From contig NZ_JACJHR010000060.1 in NCBI RefSeq assembly GCF_014174495.1, positions 1 through 56,368 on the forward strand: a stretch of DNA of 56,368 bases, given 5' to 3'. Shown here piece after piece: positions 51,807 through 56,368 of the stretch. The position numbers were made by a program, and so were the translations under genes. The stretch comes from Amycolatopsis echigonensis. Its GTDB lineage: Bacteria; Actinomycetota; Actinomycetes; Mycobacteriales; Pseudonocardiaceae. Each line of letters opens with the position of its first letter. The stretch's first letter is position 1. Below the pieces are notes generated by a model. That model was not told the DNA's origin. It saw only the letters and a program-made list of their open reading frames with translations, and did no database searches.

Positions 51807-51835
51807 CCGCGGGGCCTCCGGCGCCCGCGACCGGG

Positions 51836-52606
51836 TCAGACGTCCCGGTCGCCGGACAGGACCTCGTCGACGTCGGGCCACAGGATCCGGCGCTCCAGGC
51901 TTGCGGGCTGGTCCCGCTGCAGGCCGTCCACCACCGATTTGATCATCACGTGCGTGACGGCCCGCGCCGTGGAACCGTCCCCGGACCGGATCGCGTCCAC
52001 CACGGTCGAGATGAGGCCGGTCAGTTCTTCGCGGCTGCCTTGGGGAAAACGCCACGGCACCGTCGTGGTCATCACCGCGAGCGCGGGCACGATCGTCGCC
52101 AGCACATCGTTGTGCGACGCCTCCGCCACCCGCAGGTGGTAGCGCCCGCTGTGCGCGGCGAACTCCGGACCGCGTTTGCGGCGCGCCGAGCGCAGGGACG
52201 CGACGGACTCGTCGAGCAGTTCCAGGTCGCTGTCCTTGCGATGCGCCGCGGCCAGCGCGGCCACCTCGGGTTCGATCGCGAGCCGCGATTCGAAGACCGT
52301 GCGCAGCGTCGCCCCGCGGAACTGCACCACCATCCCCAGCGCGCTGCCGACCACGGACGGGCCGGGCGTGACCAGCCGCGCCCCGCCCTGCGGGCCCGCC
52401 TTCACGACGATCGCGCCCAGAAAAGTGAGCAGTCGCAATGCTTCCCGGAGCGTGCCGCGCGAGACGCCGTACCGCTCGACGAGCGTCGCCTCGTCCGCGA
52501 GCGCGTCGCCGGGTTCGAGGCCGCGCGCCAGGAAGTCCCGCAGGATCCGCCGCGCGGTGTGCGCGGGCAGCGAGCCTCTGCGGACCGTCGGTTCGGTCGC
52601 TGTCAT
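51836..52606 (-). CDS. GntR family (FCD) transcriptional regulator
   Basis: 256 residues. Winged helix (about 13-78): HTARRILRDFLARGLEPGDALADEATLVERYGVSRGTLREALRLLTFLGAIVVKAGPQGGARL. FCD-type domain (about 90-235): TLRTVFESRLAIEPEVAALAAAHR, with metal-type residues in RYHLRVAEASHNDVLATIVPALAVM. Last gene of the minus-strand Baeyer-Villiger operon; its ATG overlaps the esterase stop (ATGA), so it is expressed with the enzymes it probably controls. Confidence 0.93.
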   Translation of the reverse strand: MTATEPTVRRGSLPAHTARRILRDFLARGLEPGDALADEATLVERYGVSRGTLREALRLLTFLGAIVVKAGPQGGARLVTPGPSVVGSALGMVVQFRGATLRTVFESRLAIEPEVAALAAAHRKDSDLELLDESVASLRSARRKRGPEFAAHSGRYHLRVAEASHNDVLATIVPALAVMTTTVPWRFPQGSREELTGLISTVVDAIRSGDGSTARAVTHVMIKSVVDGLQRDQPASLERRILWPDVDEVLSGDRDV

Positions 52607-53574
52607 GGCCGTTCCCCCCGATCGCTCGCCGAGAAAACTAGTGTACCGATTACCCGGCCGCCGCCACCGCCCCCGGCGGTGCGGCAAGGCCGTGACCAGC
52701 GAGGAACCGGCCGATCCGTGCCAAGCCCCCCGGCGTGTCCCGGGTGCGTGGGCAGTTGGAGGAACCCGTGCGGGGCGCCGCCGACCACGGCCAGTTCGTG
52801 CGGCGCCCCGGCCTCGGCGAGCCGGTCGGCCAGCGAAAGGGATTCGCCGAGCAGCGGGTCGTCCTCGCCGACGAGGACCAGGCTGGGCGGGAAACCTGCG
52901 CAGTAGCGTTCGGGATGCAGCCGCGGATCGTCGAGCAGCCGCCGGGCGTCGTCGGGTTCCAGGTAGAGCTGGGTGTCCGGATCGCGCCCGCCCACCAGGT
53001 GTTCCACCACCGGCAACGCTCGGTGAACGTCGTAGATCCCGTAGCACAGCAGCGCGGCGGCGACCGGCCCGGCGGCGCCGGTCGCCAGTGCCGCCGCGGC
53101 GAGGTTCGCCCCGGCCGAATCCCCGCCGAGCAGCAGCCGGGCAGGGTCTCCCCCGAAGCTCTCCGCGGTCGACCGCGCCCAGCCGACCGCGTGCAGCGTG
53201 TCTTCGACCGCCGCCGGAAACCGGTGCCGGGGCGCGCGCCGGTAGTCGACGCTCACCGTCAGCAAGCCGAGCAGGGCCAGGTCCGCGGCCAGCCGCCGGT
53301 GCGTGGCGGGAGTGCCCAGGACCCACGCGCCGCCGTGCAGGTACACCAGCGTCGGGAACGGCGGTTCGCCCAGCGGCCGGTAGACGTCGGCGGTCACCTG
53401 CCAGCCGTTCACCTCGCGGAGCGGCACCTTCAGCTCGATCCCGCCGACCGCGGGCATGCCCTGGTTCGTGTACGCGTCGAAAGAAGCCAGCAGCTCCCGC
53501 GCGTCCCCGGACTCCGGAGGCCTCAGCGTCCGCTGGAACTCCAGAAGTTCCGGCGGCAGCGCGATTTCCGCCAT
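52603..53574 (-). CDS. Alpha/beta hydrolase (HSL-type esterase/lipase)
   Basis: 323 residues. Oxyanion motif LVYLHGGAWVLG (HGG at 80-82), nucleophile elbow GGDSAGANLAAAAL (Ser153), the catalytic Asp in VLVGEDDPLLGESL, and His in GGAPHGFLQLP. These are hormone-sensitive-lipase-type signatures. The last 40 residues are Pro/Arg/Gly-rich and unlike the family; they run through sequence just upstream of gntR. In this operon it probably opens the ester or lactone made by the monooxygenase. Confidence 0.9.
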   Translation of the reverse strand: MAEIALPPELLEFQRTLRPPESGDARELLASFDAYTNQGMPAVGGIELKVPLREVNGWQVTADVYRPLGEPPFPTLVYLHGGAWVLGTPATHRRLAADLALLGLLTVSVDYRRAPRHRFPAAVEDTLHAVGWARSTAESFGGDPARLLLGGDSAGANLAAAALATGAAGPVAAALLCYGIYDVHRALPVVEHLVGGRDPDTQLYLEPDDARRLLDDPRLHPERYCAGFPPSLVLVGEDDPLLGESLSLADRLAEAGAPHELAVVGGAPHGFLQLPTHPGHAGGLGTDRPVPRWSRPCRTAGGGGGGRVIGTLVFSASDRGERP

Positions 53575-54323
53575 CAGGCGGCCACCCGGATCGTCTGCCC
53601 GGTAACGTGCCTGCTGTCGTTCGAGGCGAGGAACAGGATCACATCGGCGACCTCTTCCGGTTCGCCGTCGCGGCCCAGCGGCTGCGCGTCCCGGTACGCC
53701 TGGACGTAGTCCGCCGCGACGGCTTTCGTCAGGCTGTCGTTCCAGATCAGGCCCGGCATCACGGCGTTGGCGCGGATGCCGTCCGCCGCTCCTTCCTTGG
53801 CAAGCGCGCGGGTGAGGCCGAGAACGCCCGCTTTCGCCGCCGCGTAAGCGACTTCCCCGAACGGCGCGGGCGATTCCGCGGCCAGCGAGGACACGTTCAC
53901 GATCGCCGGGGAGGCCGACTGCCGCAGCAACGGCCACGCGGCGCGGGCATGCAGGAAGTGCGCCGTCAGCGACGTGGACAGCACCCGGTTCCAGTTCTCC
54001 AGGCTGGTATCCGGAAACGGAGCGAGCTGATTGAGACCGACGCTGTTGACCAGAACGTCCAGCTGCCCGAACGTCTCGGTCACGTCGGCGAACAGCGCCC
54101 GCACGCCAGTTTCGTCGGCGGCGTCGAGAGCGCGCGCGAGCACGTTGTCCTCGCCCGCGGCCGCGGTCAGTTCGTCCCGGAGCCGGTCAAGCCGCTTCGC
54201 GCTGACGTCGGTGACGACCACGCGCGCGCCCTCGGCCAGCAGCCGCCGCGCGACCACGCCGCCGATTCCCGCGCCCGCGGCGGCGTTGACCATCGCGACC
54301 TTGCCGTCGAACCGCTTGCTCAT
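53574..54323 (-). CDS. SDR family oxidoreductase
   Basis: 249 residues. The N-terminal Rossmann motif is VAMVNAAAGAGIGGVVARRLL, an Ala-containing variant of TGxxxGIG, then LVNSVGLNQLAPF and catalytic VAYAAAKAGVLGLTRALAKEG, ending VTGQTIRVAA. It probably oxidises an alcohol to the ketone used by the adjacent monooxygenase, or reduces it. Coupled to both neighbours: TGATG with the esterase and ATGA with the monooxygenase. Confidence 0.9.
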   Translation of the reverse strand: MSKRFDGKVAMVNAAAGAGIGGVVARRLLAEGARVVVTDVSAKRLDRLRDELTAAAGEDNVLARALDAADETGVRALFADVTETFGQLDVLVNSVGLNQLAPFPDTSLENWNRVLSTSLTAHFLHARAAWPLLRQSASPAIVNVSSLAAESPAPFGEVAYAAAKAGVLGLTRALAKEGAADGIRANAVMPGLIWNDSLTKAVAADYVQAYRDAQPLGRDGEPEEVADVILFLASNDSRHVTGQTIRVAA

Positions 54324-56263
54324 CGTTCCCCTTCCGCGGGACCGTCGATCCGGTAGTCGGCCAGATCAGCTTCCTTGGTCATCCGCCACCAGTCGAGCAC
54401 CCGCCACGGATTGCTCACCACGACCCGGCCGCGCGAGTTGCGGTAGTAGGTCGTGATGCCCGGGTGGGTCCAGATCATCCGCTCGTGCGCGGCGGCGACC
54501 TCGGCGTTGTACTTCTCGCTGACCTCCGGGCGGCAGTCGGCGACCGTCGCGCCCGCCCGCCCCATCCGGTCCAGCAGGCTGAGCACGTACCGCATCTGGC
54601 ATTCGAGGTAGAAGATCAGGCTGCCGCCGTGCCCGGCCTGGGTGTTCGGGCCGTACAAGCAGAAGAGGTTGGGGAAGCCGGGGATCGCCGTGCCCAGGTA
54701 GGCCTGCGCGTCATCGTCGTCCCAGACCTCGCGCAACGTCCGCCCGTCCCGGCCGGTCACCTCGAACGACGCGAGGAACCGCACGACGTCGAAGCCGGTC
54801 GCGAAGATCAGCACGTCGAACTCGACCTCGCGGCCCGATTTCAGCCGGGCTCCGGTCGGCAGGATCCGCTCGATCGGGTCGGTGACCAGTTCGACGTCGT
54901 CGCGGCGCAGCGTGCGGTACCAGCCGTTGTCGAGCAGGATCCGCTTGCCGAACGGCGGATAGTCCGGCGTGGCCTTCTCGATCAGGTCCGGACGGCCGGC
55001 CAGTTCGCTTTCCAGGTAGCGGGTGAAGAACCGGCGGTGCCCGTCGTTGATCGCGTTGATCGACCGCTCCGGATGCGGCCAGTCCGGATCCCGTTGCAGG
55101 GATTCGTACAGCGTGTCGTTGAGCACCCAGGCGAGCCGTTCCCGGTACCAGAACCGGTAAAGCGGGACTTCGCGCAACAGGAACCGGACCGGTGCGGGGA
55201 TGTCCTGCTGGAACTTCTCGAACGGCGCCACCCAGTGCGCCGACCGCTGGAACAGCGTCAGCGAGGCAGCCGTGCCGGCGATCGCGGGCACCGCCTGCAT
55301 CGCGCTCGCTCCGTTGCCGATCACGCCGACCCGTTTGCCGGCGAGGTCGAGCCCTTCCGGCCACTGCGCGGTGTGGCACGACTCCCCGGCGAAATCCGCC
55401 AGCCCCGGCAGGTCCGGCAGCTTCGGCGTGCCGAACGCGCCGACCCCGCTGATCAGAATGTTGGCCTGGAGCGTTTCCCGTCCTTCCGGGCCGTCGATCT
55501 CGACCGTCCACGCTCGCGCCGCCTCGTCCCAGGCCGCGGAAAGGACCACAGTGGACAGCCGGATGCGGTCGCGCAGCTGCCATCGGTCGGCGACCTCTTC
55601 GAGATAGTCGTGCAGCTGGTCGCGGGAGGCGTAGTAGCGCGGCCAGTCCGCCACGACGCTCGAGTACGAGTAGAGGTGGCTCGGCACGTCGACTCCGCAC
55701 CCCGGATACCGGTTGTGCCACCAGGTGCCGCCCACGTGGTCGTCCTTCTCCACGACAGTGCACTCCACCCCGGCCGCGCCGAGCCGGTGCGCGGCGAGCA
55801 GGCCGGAGATCCCGGCGCCGACGACGATCGCGGTGAAGCCATCGGGCACTGCCGTGTCGCGGACCGGATCCTCGCCGCGCATGGCGATGGCCAGGTCGTC
55901 GGCAACCATCGGCCCGTATTCGGCCGGGATCGCCTCGCCCATCGCGACCGACAGCATCCGGGTCAGCAGGTCCTCGCCCGGGTCCGGCAACGCCACCGGT
56001 TTCCCGTGGTGCCAGGCGATGATCGCGTCGGCGGCGGCCGCGCGGATCTCGTCCCGCACCGGCTCGGGCAGGCCGCCGGTGTCGTTCTCGTCCAGCCCTC
56101 GCCCGCGGGTCGGCCGGTACGGCGCTTCCAGCCACCGCCGGTCGCCGGTGAGCTGCACCAGGACCATCAGCAGCGTGGGCACGTTCGCGTCCCGGACCGC
56201 GGCACGCACCGTCGCCGCGAACGCTTCGCGCATCGCGGGGGTTCCTTTCGCGTCGCCCGTCAT
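54320..56263 (-). CDS. Flavin-containing Baeyer-Villiger-type monooxygenase
   Basis: 647 residues. An N-terminal extension (about 1-140, with no match I recognise) precedes FAD motif IVVGAGISGLLAAHR (GAGISG at 149-154) and VEKDDHVGGTWWHNRYPGCGVDVPSHLYSYS. The Baeyer-Villiger fingerprint FxGxxxHxxxWP is met by FAGESCHTAQWPEG (291-304), followed by the NADPH motif GVIGNGASAMQ. The C-terminus has LIFATGFDVVRFLASFEVTGRDG and FCLYGPNTQAGHGG. It inserts oxygen beside a ketone to give an ester or lactone. The ATG at 56263 overlaps the stop of the CoA-ligase gene; an internal ATG at 56233 is possible. Confidence 0.92.
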   Translation of the reverse strand: MTGDAKGTPAMREAFAATVRAAVRDANVPTLLMVLVQLTGDRRWLEAPYRPTRGRGLDENDTGGLPEPVRDEIRAAAADAIIAWHHGKPVALPDPGEDLLTRMLSVAMGEAIPAEYGPMVADDLAIAMRGEDPVRDTAVPDGFTAIVVGAGISGLLAAHRLGAAGVECTVVEKDDHVGGTWWHNRYPGCGVDVPSHLYSYSSVVADWPRYYASRDQLHDYLEEVADRWQLRDRIRLSTVVLSAAWDEAARAWTVEIDGPEGRETLQANILISGVGAFGTPKLPDLPGLADFAGESCHTAQWPEGLDLAGKRVGVIGNGASAMQAVPAIAGTAASLTLFQRSAHWVAPFEKFQQDIPAPVRFLLREVPLYRFWYRERLAWVLNDTLYESLQRDPDWPHPERSINAINDGHRRFFTRYLESELAGRPDLIEKATPDYPPFGKRILLDNGWYRTLRRDDVELVTDPIERILPTGARLKSGREVEFDVLIFATGFDVVRFLASFEVTGRDGRTLREVWDDDDAQAYLGTAIPGFPNLFCLYGPNTQAGHGGSLIFYLECQMRYVLSLLDRMGRAGATVADCRPEVSEKYNAEVAAAHERMIWTHPGITTYYRNSRGRVVVSNPWRVLDWWRMTKEADLADYRIDGPAEGER

Positions 56264-56368
56264 CCGTTCACCAGCCGGTCGCGGCCCGCCCAGTACCGCG
56301 CCTTCAGCTCGCGGCGCATGATCTTCCCGGTGCCGGTCTTGGGCAGCTCGTCGGCGAATTCCACGGTG
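56260..56368 (-). CDS. AMP-binding acyl-CoA synthetase, C-terminal end only
   Basis: Only the last 35 codons lie in the window. The sequence VEFADELPKTGTGKIMRRELKARYW is the standard ANL-family end with the catalytic lysine of the GTGKI motif. It overlaps the monooxygenase start by 4 bp (ATGA), so it is the first gene seen of this operon. The N-terminal portion lies beyond the right edge. Confidence 0.88.
   Translation of the reverse strand, partial: TVEFADELPKTGTGKIMRRELKARYWAGRDRLVNG

Overview
The window is high-GC DNA (third codon positions almost always G or C, frequent GTG starts, many ATGA/GTGA/TGATG gene overlaps, several apparently leaderless promoters) typical of a large actinomycete chromosome. 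CmtR, IdeR-type, GlnR-type and CGNR/MmyB-type elements, and the abundance of TetR/GntR/SDR/CoA-ligase genes, fit a Pseudonocardiales-like organism (Amycolatopsis or a relative); that placement is inference. I see no rRNA, tRNA, CRISPR array, insertion sequence or phage gene.

Layout. 1-8.2 kb: a truncated PNPOx-like flavoprotein, a CGNR regulator with a four-half-site operator between them, a TetR/EamA exporter pair sharing two operators, a secreted GH15 glucoamylase, an SSB gene preceded by an SSB-like relic, then about 870 bp of repeat-rich DNA (25-bp repeats and a YCYTKG hexamer array), a secreted protein and a 60-bp tandem repeat. 8.2-11 kb: an SDR, a CDF metal exporter overlapped by the Cd/Pb sensor cmtR, and an MmyB-type regulator. 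11-16 kb: the glyoxylate operon hyi-glxR-gcl and a ketopantoate-reductase-like gene. 16-19 kb: an iron-box-controlled sucrase/ferredoxin-like gene and a two-gene unit of a 44-residue peptide plus a JmjC/cupin hydroxylase. 19-29 kb: an FCD GntR regulator and an oxalate-type operon (ThDP decarboxylase, formyl-CoA transferase, ADP-forming CoA ligase, OFA-type MFS carrier), divergent from a sucCD pair.

29-34 kb: LysR, then a flavin electron-transfer operon (ferric-reductase-like protein, FMN_bind protein, ApbE flavin transferase) and an acyl-CoA ligase. 34-39 kb: a beta-oxidation operon (thiolase, two MaoC-type hydratases, SDR) and a double-HTH TetR protein. 39-44.6 kb: LacI regulator, polar amino-acid-type ABC importer, Gfo/Idh dehydrogenase and DAO-family FAD oxidase, with twin perfect LacI operators. 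45-51 kb: TetR/SRPBCC pair, gdhA, an AraC regulator, and amt-glnK (nitrogen assimilation). 51-56.4 kb: an SDR, then a tightly overlapping minus-strand operon (CoA ligase fragment, Baeyer-Villiger-type monooxygenase, SDR, esterase, GntR) that looks like a complete ketone/lactone breakdown cassette.

The most interesting parts are: (1) an apparent oxalate-to-glycerate assimilation system in which a PanE-like enzyme may be an oxalyl-CoA reductase, tied together by an almost identical 17-bp element upstream of the PanE-like gene and of the ThDP/frc operon; and (2) the 44-residue peptide with an Asn/Asp-rich tail next to a JmjC hydroxylase, a possible undescribed peptide-modification pair. Also notable are a Gcl that carries the canonical ThDP glutamate, and an Amt whose first twin-His is replaced by Glu.
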